Assembly: GCA_947044365.1 (NCBI GenBank)
Contig: OX345638.1
Span: 7,511,201-7,575,200, forward strand
Length of the DNA: 64,000 nt
Direction of reading: 5' to 3'
From: Petrosia ficiformis
Lineage: Eukaryota > Porifera > Demospongiae > Haplosclerida > Petrosiidae
Positions 32,935 to 45,865 of the stretch are shown here, one piece after another. A program made the translations under genes and the position numbers. A model generated the notes under the pieces. That model did no database searches and was not told the DNA's origin. It was given only the letters and a program-made list of their open reading frames with translations. The first letter of the stretch is position 1. Each line of letters starts with the position of its first letter.

Positions 32935-33985
32935 CTGGTGTGATTATTACATGAAGTTAATATTGCATACAAGTATATAAGTAAGTACAAACAGAACAGA
33001 AATTATAGACTTACAGTTTGAGTTACAGACTACAGTACCTGACTTTATTAAGTTTACATACTATGATGGGAGCTACATTAATTTTAATAAGGTGATAATG
33101 AACTATACTTCTAATGTAGTACTATTTCATACTGTAATCATAGTAATGTGCAAATCCTTTACATTTTTATATGATAGCATAGTACTAAGGTATAATACAG
33201 TTGTGTAGTACACTTGAAGTACAGTGTAGTCCACTCACAAAGTACACTGTAGTCAATGCAAGTACAGCGATAGACATAATAAGTGTAGTTGCTGTTGTTT
33301 CACCTCCTAACAGATAGCCTCAACAGTGATTGTAGAAGCTAATTTATATGTGCATGTTATAATTATTAGTAAAATGGTAATTGTTAGCGATATTGCAATA
33401 TTCTAAGTAACGTGATTAATCGTGACATAAATAATTATTACATTATGGTCATAATAATTATTATAATTTAATAATTACTCAACTATTATGTTGTCCTCTT
33501 ATTGCAATAATTTGAACTACTGTAATTATAACCTTATTTGGAGCATCACGCAAAAAATATTATTACCATTTGCCTTAAGACTTGACAAAAATTAAATTTG
33601 ATACATGTGATTGACCATGTCTGCCAGGAATAGAATTAGAAGAGAAACAATCGCAAATAGATGGTTTAAATTTAGCATGTGTCCTGTATGTAGCATGTAG
33701 CTAATTATATGCCACAAAAATGCCAAGCCTTGATGCATTTACGGTATTATCAAAAGATGGAAATACATGCAAGTATAAAATACAGAAACATCCATACATC
33801 AGTGATACAAATCATAACTTGATGTGACATTTTGAGGTCTCCTGTGATCATTGTAAGCAAGTATGTAATTGTATGCCACAATTTGATTTTATTAGCTGCA
33901 TTTATGGGATTTAAACACAATACATGTTATTATAATTATACAACACTTGTATGTTGACTATACAAGTACAAATACAAAAACTCAC

Positions 33986-34320
33986 CTCTTACAATCACGT
34001 TTTTAAAGACGTCTGAATCAGACTATGGGTGGAGCTGTCATAAATACTATTCAGTATTCGAGATTGAATTCAGAATTCTCAGATTCTCAACTGGTACACT
34101 CTAGCAAGCTAAGACACTAGTGAAATGCGAGAGGGCGTTTTTAGTGTTGAATATTATTTTTTGCTGGCTAGCTAGCTAGCTAGCTCAGCCCAAACGGGGT
34201 GTGGTTTTCGCCTGAACTTTCGGACAAGGTAATAATTTACGTGCAGACACTGTCTCGGGAAAGAAAAGACTATTATATTGCATCAGCGGCTTAGGTCTCC
34301 TGCTCTAGACGGCGTAGTAG
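33986..34320 (-). promoter_or_regulatory. putative leader exon / promoter region of adaptor (copy 1)
   Basis: The donor GTGAGTTTTTG lies just left of 33986 on the minus strand, as at 2424 in copy 0. To its right come a GCTAGCTAGCTAGC stretch and a conserved block with ACGTGCAGACA. This region separates the leftward adaptor from the rightward Roc leader (35060 on), so it may work as a divergent promoter. Repeated at 41714-42048. Confidence 0.35.
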
Positions 34321-34933
34321 TTTAAATAGCTGGTGACCGATCTGTTTTGTTATTTGATCTCATTTGTCTATATATATATATAGGTTAACAAACAATAAGG
34401 AAATACTGAACTAACATTCTAATGAAATCTCACAGCAGAAACTAACAATCGATATACAATTAATTAATTATTCATACACCATATTGTTAATAATTCATAT
34501 ATCTGGCAGGGGTTTTATGAACTCCATATATAGTAATGATGAATAACAGAAGATGATGGAGCAATCAGCAGACCACAAGAGTATGCTTGATCATTCATCC
34601 AGATTAACTAGCTATGCAGTATTTCTACTATAGTTAGTATATTATCATTGAAAATATTCTGTATAAAATTGATTTAGTAATAAAGTAATAATCAATTGCA
34701 ATAAAATAATATATAATATACTAAGTACAGTGTTATTATTTATTTTACGTTTTGTCTGCGTAGGCAGGACCCGAGGCGATACTAGTCGTAGTAATGTTTT
34801 ACCAGGAAATCTAACTAACTAACAACATTGGCACTTGGAATGAGCTGCCAGCAGACTTCCAAATATACAAAGCAACAAAAGATAAACAGAGACGTTTCGA
34901 CTGTAAAGTTATATCGATAATCATAGATTGTGT

Positions 34934-34987
34934 TAGTCTAGCGGTGCCGCCCACTTTGTATGCAAAGTGGGCGGCACCGCCAGACTA
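34934..34987. repeat. GC-rich 25-bp-arm palindrome (copy 1)
   Basis: Arms TAGTCTAGCGGTGCCGCCC-ACTTTG and its complement, 24 of 25 pairing, around a TATG loop. Strikingly GC-rich inside AT-rich DNA. Identical at 42662-42715. Confidence 0.9.
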
Positions 34988-35059
34988 AGATTGTGCTGTA
35001 ATATCTATGGTATATCAATTTCACACACACGATCGCGTACTTGGCACTCCTTCGCTCCA

Positions 35060-35149
35060 TCTGATTGGTTGTACGTCACGTGATACTGTACCCCACCCGT
35101 TGTTTTTCATAGGGCATATCTCGAGAGTTATACTTTTCTTGTTTTGAAG
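35060..35149 (+). promoter_or_regulatory. orphan Roc-gene promoter and leader exon 1 (copy 1)
   Basis: TACGTCACGTGATACTG through TTTTGAAG at a GTTTGTAG donor, as in genes 2-4. In copy 1 the DNA that follows leads into copy 2 of the duplication, not into a Roc gene, so this promoter has no obvious target nearby. The equivalent in copy 2 is 42788-42877, ahead of gene 3. Confidence 0.35.
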
Positions 35150-35252
35150 GTTTGTAGCTAATATTTCTCTATAATTATAACGCAATATTCGGTAATAAAC
35201 GTAGTTATTATCTTAATGCAATTGTCTTTTGATTTAAACTTGTTTTTTGCAG

Positions 35253-35351
35253 ATATTGGACTCCCCTCCGGCCCTCCCATTTGTCAGTTTGGACTTTTCT
35301 GCACCTTTTTTTAGTCTCGAGGCCAGTTGGCCTCGAGACTAGAACATTTTG
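35253..35351 (+). promoter_or_regulatory. orphan leader exon 2 with 28-bp palindrome (copy 1)
   Basis: The acceptor is TTTTTTGCAG and the donor TTTTG/GTAGGT. Contains the perfect inverted repeat at 35313-35340 (13-bp arms AGTCTCGAGGCCA, 2-bp centre GT). The equivalent in copy 2 is 42981-43079. Confidence 0.35.
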
Positions 35352-36171
35352 GTAGGTTTTGTTATGCACATTTAAATAATAAATGCTTAAATGGCAATCT
35401 AATGGTTAACAGTGTTGTTACTATTATAACATGAAGCACCTATGGTGCGTGGCCTCGCCGCTGTAGCTTCAGGATAGGTTGCAATTGTAACAATTAAATA
35501 AATGAGATGCAAGAGAGAAAGTTTGGGGGCTGTAGGAGGTATGCGTTTGAAGTTATAACTGTTCAAAGTTGGGAAGGAATGAATGAATATCTCGCTAAAA
35601 CAATGTCTGTGGCAAATCTTTTTTCAATATAAACTTCTTTCTCTACTCTATGAAGTATTTAAATCGACGATTAAATTAAAAAAGTGGGGACAGACAGAAT
35701 GAATAAATGGATGAATGACAGAATGACAACCAAAGTACTAAAGACTCGCCCACGCGTAGGCGCAGCAAGCCCAAAAAGCATGTTCATGCACGATGTTGAA
35801 CTCTTAGCTAATTATGGTTTTGTAGGATAATTATATAATTATATATATATATATATAATTATAATTATCATGTATCAACAAGTGTATATAGAGAAAAAAG
35901 TATCCCTATGACTGCTTTGTGGTGTTCAGCTTTCAGTAATCATGGCTAACTCCTGATGCATGAAACACATCAACCTATTATAGTTATTATTTTGATTGTC
36001 TACTGTCTGTAAACAGAATCTTCACTCCCACCTGTTTTGAGCTGGAGAATTGCTGATTGTTTTTCCCACCCACTTATCCTAATTATATTAATGTGTTAAA
36101 TTCCTGTGAATTAAGATGTCAGGATTAATGTGGAATCCTCTTCCCACAGCAACAATGTAGATAACAGATTA

Positions 36172-36637
36172 TTGGGGGAGAGAGTCATATATCTGTGACA
36201 TTTGACCCCTATGCAATTTGGAGTGTATTTCTAGCATTTCAAAGCACTCAAAATGTTTGTAATTGGTTTCACTGTTGAGACCATGAAAATGGCTAAAACA
36301 AAAGCCTAAATGTAGAGTACGGGAGAAATTTAAATGGAGTGTCTCCCTGATGATGGAGGTTTGAAGCCCTCTCACTGTCCACACAATTTGAGGTTTCAGT
36401 GACTCCACTCAGGTAATCTAGTGAGTAGCTCAGGCATTTATCTTGCTGTAAAACTCGATACTTTGGGTGTAGCTTGTGCCAACATGCGCAGTGGGATTGT
36501 TTTCTTTGCCCTAGTTAATGTCAAAAAAAAGAGAGAACACTACATTTGTTTTAGTCCTATGAAGTACTACACCATATCAGAAAAGGAGCCAAGTTTGGGA
36601 TACAGAAAGTGAATGGCAGCCTAGATTTCTGCAGCAG
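36172..36637. mobile_element. truncated older piggyBac-type MITE (copy 1)
   Basis: Related to the 479-bp MITE but diverged, for example GTGACATTTGACCCCTATGC on its left. It is cut at 36637 by the duplication junction. The uncut version in copy 2 runs from about 43900 to 44428 and ends CTCTAAGGG-TTAA. Open stretches inside it (36169-36408 minus, 36421-36612 plus) are not genes. Confidence 0.6.
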
Positions 36638-37188
36638 ACAGTGTACATACATACATGTACATACATACATACATATGTAAATGTATAAGTGAAACAACAA
36701 AATCATAACATTTCATTTTTTTTTCAAAAACATACACAGGTCATGCATTCATCTGACGTCACAAGACAATACATCACATGACACAATACATAGTGAATTT
36801 TTATACTCACATGGGAATATATTAGCAAATCTATTTTTAGGACGATTTTTGAAATGTTTTAAAAAATGTATTTGTTACCATAAGTACAAAGTTGTGGAAT
36901 TTGTAACCAAATAAGAGTTAAAATAATTGGTTCATTTTCACAATGTATTTTGAGTTAACTATAACTAAATTACAGGTCTATTGCAAAAATCATAACTAAC
37001 TAAAATTAAAATAGGGTAGTATTTGGTCTTCCTTTAGTTATCAAAACGTCTTCAGTAAGACACACATACTATTTCAGCTAACAACACTAATAAAGTGGAA
37101 TCATTAGATGATCATTAACACTATTAAAAATCAATCATTAGATTATATTATTATATAACTAATCTTCCTAGATACTATATAATCTTAC

Positions 37189-37291
37189 TAACCACTTTTA
37201 GTAAAAAGTTGTAAGGACGTAGAATATATTTCTTGCAGAGATCAAGAGCTCTTGTAGTAGATGGCTCATCCCAACCAAACTTTTCACTACG
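37189..37291 (-). CDS. MRL-like adaptor exon 4 (copy 2)
   Basis: Identical to 29461-29563. In copy 2 it is followed downstream (leftward) by the copy 1 promoter region and exons 1-4, because exons 5-8 were not duplicated. Transcripts starting in copy 2 would therefore repeat exons 1-4, or skip into exon 5 of copy 1. If the duplication is an assembly artefact this exon does not exist. Confidence 0.5.
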
Positions 37292-38028
37292 CTACAAGAC
37301 AAGAGTAAATAAAAACAAGTCAGATGAGATAATAATGATTAGTGAAAAATCATTGTATCTAGCACAACATATTATACTGATATATGAAGGGCAGTGTCTC
37401 CAACTACAAGGATTTTATGAAATTATTACAATGAACACAGATTATGAAAGTTACACTAAAAGTATGGAAAGTGGACATACTTTAACTAAAAACATGGGAG
37501 TGTCTTTCAGTAGTAGCTCTGCATCTAGTAAAACCTCTAGTAGTGAGTCTACAGCTAGTGAAGAAGTATATTAGGTGTACTGACATTGTTAGGGTTATAC
37601 CAGGATATATTTCTTCTCACTCAAGCCAGTAATTATTGTATTCTGTAAGAATGGCTATTCTTATATGAAGTGACAACCCATATTTGGCTATATGGTTTAA
37701 CTCATGACTCAACTATGATTACATGTAAATTACCATGACTCAGCAGATATATCTATGAATATGATTTGTAATGCTATGTATAAACTCACTGGGTAAGTTA
37801 ATAAACGGTGGTGTGGAAACAGCTAGTCATGCAGGACATTTTCCGATAATCTAGAAGAATGTCCCATAAATTGAAACTGAGCTGTATACAAAGTATATAG
37901 GGAGCAGGACAACAAGAGTGATGAAAGTAGACCAAAATGTCTGGCAATTGGCTCACTATTTCCAAAACCCCTCTTTTATAAAACTAGCTTTCTTTATAAT
38001 AATTATAATTTATGACGTAATTACTCAC

Positions 38029-38173
38029 TAGTGTTTCAAAGTCTCCTGATTCTATAAAACTAGATGTAAATCGACCATCTACATGTATAACAACTTCTGA
38101 GTCCTGTTGACTAGTAACACTTGAACCACGGCTAGGTAAGTCAATAACATCGAATTCCTCACCTCCTGTTTCT
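38029..38173 (-). CDS. MRL-like adaptor exon 3 (copy 2)
   Basis: Identical to 30301-30445, with the same splice sites and phases. Confidence 0.5.
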
Positions 38174-38836
38174 CTGAAAGGGAAAAAAAGGAGAAAGATT
38201 TAAAGTTTAAAATTACTGGACGCCCGGGATTGTCTGATTCCAAGTATCACCAGATTCCCATTCCAATACTATGACCACTAGGCCACTAGAGCCTGGGCAG
38301 AAGAACAATTATATAAAGATCAAATATCACTTAGTTTGCTAAATGGCATACCACAGTACTACTGCTGAATACTATACAAGTATAACACTCTATAAAGTAT
38401 ACTTAGATTGGTATCATCATCATCATCACTATTATAATACAGCTTACTAGCCCACACATAGGGCCTACTGTTAACATTTACTGTACCAAGATTTGCTAGA
38501 ATCCCCCCCCCCCCATGGAAGTTAGCTTACCAATTGCATCAACTCTATATGTCCATCCAACCCCCACTTCATTCAACATTTCCAAGAATCTCCCAATTAT
38601 CAATTTTAGTCCCCCTAAATGAAGACTGTACTACGCCCATTAAAGCTATAACTAACTGATGGAGAGTATAAATCCATCATCTGTCATTTTGAACCCAGGA
38701 TCACTCGATTCCCAGTTAGGTGCTCTAACCACTAGGCCATTGGAGCTTAGGCAGATAAACAAGTATAAATACTAGTTCAAATATCTGGTTTTGTTGTCTC
38801 CTAAATATCCATTGACAAAGATGTTATTATGGTTAC

Positions 38837-38963
38837 CTGTGAGTGTACAAGGTGTAAGGTCGAGAACGGCGTTGATTGCTTGTGGTATGGGTTGGTTGGC
38901 GGGGACTACGTTCAGAAACCTGTTTCTTTGAGTCTTGTCTGTTATCAGAGTTTCTGCTACCTC
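38837..38963 (-). CDS. MRL-like adaptor exon 2 (copy 2)
   Basis: Identical to 31109-31235, with the same splice sites and phases. Confidence 0.5.
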
Positions 38964-39273
38964 CTGTGTGTGCATGTGTGTGTGTATATGGATGAGAGTA
39001 TGTGTATCAGAGATATCTAGAGCTAGCATAAGTGTCATACTATAAAAACTGTATACATGAGAAATGATGTTACTGTCAATGTGTCAAAATAAACTATAAC
39101 TTATTTACATCAAAAGAATCAAGACAGATTAACAACAGCTTGTGCTGTGAGTAGTATATATAGAGGTGTGGAAATAGTGAGCCAATTGGAACATTTCAGC
39201 CTATTTTCATCACTGCTCCCCATATAATTTTTATACAGCTCAGTTTCAATTTACAGGACATTCACTAGATTTA

Positions 39274-39947
39274 GCATTGAAGTCCACAGAAAAACAGACA
39301 CTCTCTTTTCAGGAAACAACATGACTGCAGCTGGACTCGAACCACTGACCTTTAGATCAGGAGGCCCAAGCTCCAACCACTAAGCCATGCTGCCTCCTTA
39401 AAAAAAAGTGCCCATCAAACTGGAACTATTTGATGGGAATGACTAACCACAACATATATACACACGAGTGTGTTAGGAGGGTTTCTCCTAATCAACTTTC
39501 CTCTATATCACATTAGCTATTACCCAAGCCTTGGGTAATGAGGGATGACGCCTCCTAGCTTAAAGGGTCCACTTTGGAAATTGTGGTCTTTCCGGTCGAT
39601 TCGTGGGACTCACCACTCTGCGGATTCTGACGGCACTTTAGGTTAGGGGGTTATAATAGAACTTCGGTTCCCCACAACTGTTAGGACTACGGTCTTATAT
39701 ACACACTCGTGTGTATATATGTTGTGGTTAGTCATTCCCATCAAATAGTTCCAGTTTGATGGGCACTCTTTTTTTTAAGGAGGCAGCATGGCTTAGTGGT
39801 TGGAGCTTGGGCCTCCTGATCTAAAGGTCAGTGGTTCGAGTCCAGCTGCGGTCATGTTGTTTCCTGAAAAGAGAGTGTCTGTTTTTCTGTGGACTTCAAT
39901 GCTAATATAACACCGTTAGGAGGGTTTCTCCTAATCAACTTTCCTCT
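39274..39947. mobile_element. inverted pair of tRNA-derived elements (copy 2)
   Basis: Identical to 31546-32219, including both 14-bp flanks. The insertion therefore preceded the 7.7-kb duplication. Confidence 0.8.
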
Positions 39948-40441
39948 ATTCACTAGATTTATCAAACAATGACCTGTTTGACTAGCTATTTCCACACCCC
40001 TATGTAGTATAACCTTATAACTTGAGTGCATGAAAACCTGAATTTATATTCATGTACTTAGCTCTTACAACAAAAGATTTAGAAACAATAAACCTGATAT
40101 CACAGGACAAACCCAAGTAGAATACATAATTATAATATAAATACAGGAATGATTCACATTTTTGTCCATTATCAGGGCTACACAAATAAATACATCAAAT
40201 TGTACATTTCAGGGTTCCTAGATGCACTGTCCCATATACACATTATAACATACACATGTACATAATCATAATCACATTTTCCATTTATCCATTGGTCCAT
40301 TCATTCATCCATTCATCTATCCATTCACTCATTGGTCCATCCATCCATCCATCCATCCGTACATCCATCGATCCATCCATCAATCCATCAATCCATCCAT
40401 CCATTCATACATCCATCCATCTATTCCACTCTCTCATTTAC

Positions 40442-40662
40442 CAGTCCATGAATTCCATTTCTTTTTCACAGTACTAACTACAGAGAACTCATTCCCTTCT
40501 GAATTAGATCGGGCTCCATTACGACCCTCAGGTACAACCTTTATCTGAGGAACGTCATCAGACTTTCCAAGAGCGGTACTCATTTCTTGGCTTACATCTA
40601 ATAACGGTCTGTCCAAATTGTTAATACTCATGAGAGATTACTATGAGTGGACAGTACATTAC
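40442..40662 (-). CDS. MRL-like adaptor exon 1 with start codon (copy 2)
   Basis: Identical to 32714-32934, with the ATG at 40631. Its leader exon candidate ends at 41714. Confidence 0.5.
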
Positions 40663-42661
40663 CTGGTGTGATTATTACATGAAGTTAATATTGCATACAA
40701 GTATATAAGTAAGTACAAACAGAACAGAAATTATAGACTTACAGTTTGAGTTACAGACTACAGTACCTGACTTTATTAAGTTTACATACTATGATGGGAG
40801 CTACATTAATTTTAATAAGGTGATAATGAACTATACTTCTAATGTAGTACTATTTCATACTGTAATCATAGTAATGTGCAAATCCTTTACATTTTTATAT
40901 GATAGCATAGTACTAAGGTATAATACAGTTGTGTAGTACACTTGAAGTACAGTGTAGTCCACTCACAAAGTACACTGTAGTCAATGCAAGTACAGCGATA
41001 GACATAATAAGTGTAGTTGCTGTTGTTTCACCTCCTAACAGATAGCCTCAACAGTGATTGTAGAAGCTAATTTATATGTGCATGTTATAATTATTAGTAA
41101 AATGGTAATTGTTAGCGATATTGCAATATTCTAAGTAACGTGATTAATCGTGACATAAATAATTATTACATTATGGTCATAATAATTATTATAATTTAAT
41201 AATTACTCAACTATTATGTTGTCCTCTTATTGCAATAATTTGAACTACTGTAATTATAACCTTATTTGGAGCATCACGCAAAAAATATTATTACCATTTG
41301 CCTTAAGACTTGACAAAAATTAAATTTGATACATGTGATTGACCATGTCTGCCAGGAATAGAATTAGAAGAGAAACAATCGCAAATAGATGGTTTAAATT
41401 TAGCATGTGTCCTGTATGTAGCATGTAGCTAATTATATGCCACAAAAATGCCAAGCCTTGATGCATTTACGGTATTATCAAAAGATGGAAATACATGCAA
41501 GTATAAAATACAGAAACATCCATACATCAGTGATACAAATCATAACTTGATGTGACATTTTGAGGTCTCCTGTGATCATTGTAAGCAAGTATGTAATTGT
41601 ATGCCACAATTTGATTTTATTAGCTGCATTTATGGGATTTAAACACAATACATGTTATTATAATTATACAACACTTGTATGTTGACTATACAAGTACAAA
41701 TACAAAAACTCACCTCTTACAATCACGTTTTTAAAGACGTCTGAATCAGACTATGGGTGGAGCTGTCATAAATACTATTCAGTATTCGAGATTGAATTCA
41801 GAATTCTCAGATTCTCAACTGGTACACTCTAGCAAGCTAAGACACTAGTGAAATGCGAGAGGGCGTTTTTAGTGTTGAATATTATTTTTTGCTGGCTAGC
41901 TAGCTAGCTAGCTCAGCCCAAACGGGGTGTGGTTTTCGCCTGAACTTTCGGACAAGGTAATAATTTACGTGCAGACACTGTCTCGGGAAAGAAAAGACTA
42001 TTATATTGCATCAGCGGCTTAGGTCTCCTGCTCTAGACGGCGTAGTAGTTTAAATAGCTGGTGACCGATCTGTTTTGTTATTTGATCTCATTTGTCTATA
42101 TATATATATAGGTTAACAAACAATAAGGAAATACTGAACTAACATTCTAATGAAATCTCACAGCAGAAACTAACAATCGATATACAATTAATTAATTATT
42201 CATACACCATATTGTTAATAATTCATATATCTGGCAGGGGTTTTATGAACTCCATATATAGTAATGATGAATAACAGAAGATGATGGAGCAATCAGCAGA
42301 CCACAAGAGTATGCTTGATCATTCATCCAGATTAACTAGCTATGCAGTATTTCTACTATAGTTAGTATATTATCATTGAAAATATTCTGTATAAAATTGA
42401 TTTAGTAATAAAGTAATAATCAATTGCAATAAAATAATATATAATATACTAAGTACAGTGTTATTATTTATTTTACGTTTTGTCTGCGTAGGCAGGACCC
42501 GAGGCGATACTAGTCGTAGTAATGTTTTACCAGGAAATCTAACTAACTAACAACATTGGCACTTGGAATGAGCTGCCAGCAGACTTCCAAATATACAAAG
42601 CAACAAAAGATAAACAGAGACGTTTCGACTGTAAAGTTATATCGATAATCATAGATTGTGT

Positions 42662-42715
42662 TAGTCTAGCGGTGCCGCCCACTTTGTATGCAAAGTGGGC
42701 GGCACCGCCAGACTA
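42662..42715. repeat. GC-rich palindrome (copy 2)
   Basis: Same as 34934-34987. Confidence 0.9.
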
Positions 42716-42787
42716 AGATTGTGCTGTAATATCTATGGTATATCAATTTCACACACACGATCGCGTACTTGGCACTCCTTCGCTCCA

Positions 42788-43079
42788 TCTGATTGGTTGT
42801 ACGTCACGTGATACTGTACCCCACCCGTTGTTTTTCATAGGGCATATCTCGAGAGTTATACTTTTCTTGTTTTGAAGGTTTGTAGCTAATATTTCTCTAT
42901 AATTATAACGCAATATTCGGTAATAAACGTAGTTATTATCTTAATGCAATTGTCTTTTGATTTAAACTTGTTTTTTGCAGATATTGGACTCCCCTCCGGC
43001 CCTCCCATTTGTCAGTTTGGACTTTTCTGCACCTTTTTTTAGTCTCGAGGCCAGTTGGCCTCGAGACTAGAACATTTTG
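42788..43079 (+). promoter_or_regulatory. putative promoter and leader exons of Roc-COR gene 3
   Basis: CGTCACGTGATACTG, leader exon 1 ending at 42877 (TTTTGAAG/GTTTGT), an intron, then leader exon 2 at 42981-43079 with the 28-bp palindrome at 43041-43068. It is followed at a distance by the start exon at 45193. Untranslated by inference. Confidence 0.4.
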
Positions 43080-45192
43080 GTAGGTTTTGTTATGCACATT
43101 TAAATAATAAATGCTTAAATGGCAATCTAATGGTTAACAGTGTTGTTACTATTATAACATGAAGCACCTATGGTGCGTGGCCTCGCCGCTGTAGCTTCAG
43201 GATAGGTTGCAATTGTAACAATTAAATAAATGAGATGCAAGAGAGAAAGTTTGGGGGCTGTAGGAGGTATGCGTTTGAAGTTATAACTGTTCAAAGTTGG
43301 GAAGGAATGAATGAATATCTCGCTAAAACAATGTCTGTGGCAAATCTTTTTTCAATATAAACTTCTTTCTCTACTCTATGAAGTATTTAAATCGACGATT
43401 AAATTAAAAAAGTGGGGACAGACAGAATGAATAAATGGATGAATGACAGAATGACAACCAAAGTACTAAAGACTCGCCCACGCGTAGGCGCAGCAAGCCC
43501 AAAAAGCATGTTCATGCACGATGTTGAACTCTTAGCTAATTATGGTTTTGTAGGATAATTATATAATTATATATATATATATATAATTATAATTATCATG
43601 TATCAACAAGTGTATATAGAGAAAAAAGTATCCCTATGACTGCTTTGTGGTGTTCAGCTTTCAGTAATCATGGCTAACTCCTGATGCATGAAACACATCA
43701 ACCTATTATAGTTATTATTTTGATTGTCTACTGTCTGTAAACAGAATCTTCACTCCCACCTGTTTTGAGCTGGAGAATTGCTGATTGTTTTTCCCACCCA
43801 CTTATCCTAATTATATTAATGTGTTAAATTCCTGTGAATTAAGATGTCAGGATTAATGTGGAATCCTCTTCCCACAGCAACAATGTAGATAACAGATTAT
43901 TGGGGGAGAGAGTCATATATCTGTGACATTTGACCCCTATGCAATTTGGAGTGTATTTCTAGCATTTCAAAGCACTCAAAATGTTTGTAATTGGTTTCAC
44001 TGTTGAGACCATGAAAATGGCTAAAACAAAAGCCTAAATGTAGAGTACGGGAGAAATTTAAATGGAGTGTCTCCCTGATGATGGAGGTTTGAAGCCCTCT
44101 CACTGTCCACACAATTTGAGGTTTCAGTGACTCCACTCAGGTAATCTAGTGAGTAGCTCAGGCATTTATCTTGCTGTAAAACTCGATACTTTGGGTGTAG
44201 CTTGTGCCAACATGCGCAGTGGGATTGTTTTCTTTGCCCTAGTTAATGTCAAAAAAAAGAGAGAACACTACATTTGTTTTAGTCCTATGAAGTACTACAC
44301 CATATCAGAAAAGGAGCCAAGTTTGGGATACAGAAAGTGAATGGCAGCCTAGATTTCTGCAGCAGAGCCGCCAGTGTTGGAAATGGGAAGATTAATTATT
44401 GTAAAAAACATGCTCAGTTCTCTAAGGGTTAATTAATTATCAGAATGATAATGAGATTTTCTCAAGTCCATCTACTATTAGATTGATATAGATTCATTAT
44501 AACATTACTCTGTGTATATATAATGTTAACAAATCATGTGGATGAAATTACCCCTCCTAATTGTCTCATTTTATGATAAATAATGCTTCTCTGTACACTG
44601 TTGTTTTACTGTAGAATCGCAAAAAAAAAGTCAACTTCACAAGTGTGTTATTACAGTGAGCTTGGGTTTTGATTCTCAAGATAGTGACACCCCCTCAGTG
44701 ATTCTCCAATCGGTAAATATTGCTAAATGTACTAAATGTATATAACTGACTGGATATAATCAGTTATGCAGAACAGTTAAGTGTTTACATATCCAGTACC
44801 AGTCCTCAGATATAATGCTTAAAGTGCCAGTGAATTGTACTTAATCCTAGCTTACTTTATCATAGTGTATAGTAGGGTTTATCATCCTGGGGTCAGATCA
44901 AATTAAATATTAATCCACCCATTTCTCCATCAAGCCAACCACCCCCATTGCTGCTTTGTTAACCTAATTTCTAGAGAGAACAGTAGTACTTGACCATGTC
45001 TCTATATGTCTGGCTTTATATACTGGAAGCCTAGACCCATACCTTAATTACAAGTGATAATATGATTATTATCATACTTGATACAACATAAACTACATTT
45101 GTAAATGATAACTATTAATTAACTAGTGAATTTATATAATTTACAGTATATAATTATTACAAGAGACGTCTACTTTGTGTGAAATTTGGATC
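43080..45192. other. 5' intron of gene 3
   Basis: No gene seen. It holds the older piggyBac-type MITE (about 43900-44428). From 44429 on, the DNA aligns with 11940-13560 of gene 2, minus the 852-bp Tc1-type insertion. Confidence 0.5.
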
Positions 45193-45207
45193 ATGGCTGG
45201 ATACGAC
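45193..45207 (+). CDS. start exon of Roc-COR gene 3 (MAGYD)
   Basis: ATG plus four codons, ending at a GTATGTTATT donor in phase 0. It differs from gene 2 by lacking two GAC codons, a whole-codon change that keeps the phase. This fits a coding role. Confidence 0.7.
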
Positions 45208-45865
45208 GTATGTTATTATCGTTAATAAAAATATATTAATTTGTTGTGGTGATTGTTGAACTGCACAATCAAATATTTTTTGAAAAGAGTATTCCAGCAC
45301 GAGGGCCTTCTTCAACTAAATAAGGCCCCAGAGGCTTGGGCCAAAATGTTCTTTTGAAGAATTATTGTGTTGTGTGTATATCAAGAATCACCACAATGAA
45401 TATTGAAAACAGAATATGAATTCATTATGTAACATTGGATTTGTTACTGTTTACATTACAAGTTTAACTACAATAGATTCACAATATTATGTGTATCAAT
45501 AACTTGCCATTATTATTCCAGAAAAGTGCATATTATCAATTTAAATCACATGACATTATGAGTATCAAAATTAATTATTTAATTTCATACTGTGACAATA
45601 TGGGAACAAGTTTGCAAAAATGGAAGGGGGTATCCCTGCCCCTCTGTCTAGTTTCTGTATATCTAGCATACCTTGGTTGTATATTATCAATAAACTCCAG
45701 TACTAAACACATTTACAGATCCTTACAGATCTATAACCAAGTTGTATCTTTATAAAGCCTTCTATTCTGGACACTAAATTTTATGAACTTTTTTGATAAA
45801 ATGGTGGAGTTGTGGGAAAGGTCCCATTTTGCAACTTTGATAACAGTTATATTTTTAACATGTTA

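Larger units (their letters stand above)
28910..36637. repeat. 7,728-bp tandem duplication, copy 1
   Basis: Every position I compared between 28910-36637 and 36638-44365 is identical at an offset of 7,728. The unit contains adaptor exons 4 to 1, the SINE-pair insertion, the adaptor leader, the Roc-gene leader exons and part of a piggyBac-type MITE. The left edge is in a CATA microsatellite and the right edge inside the MITE. The join shows about 1 bp of microhomology. Such identity means either a very recent duplication or an assembly duplication. Confidence 0.9.
36638..44365. repeat. 7,728-bp tandem duplication, copy 2
   Basis: The second copy, continuous with the DNA leading to Roc-COR gene 3. 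Unlike copy 1, its terminal MITE runs on past the unit end to about 44428, so copy 2 carries the original right flank and copy 1 the original left flank (adaptor exons 5-8). Confidence 0.9.
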
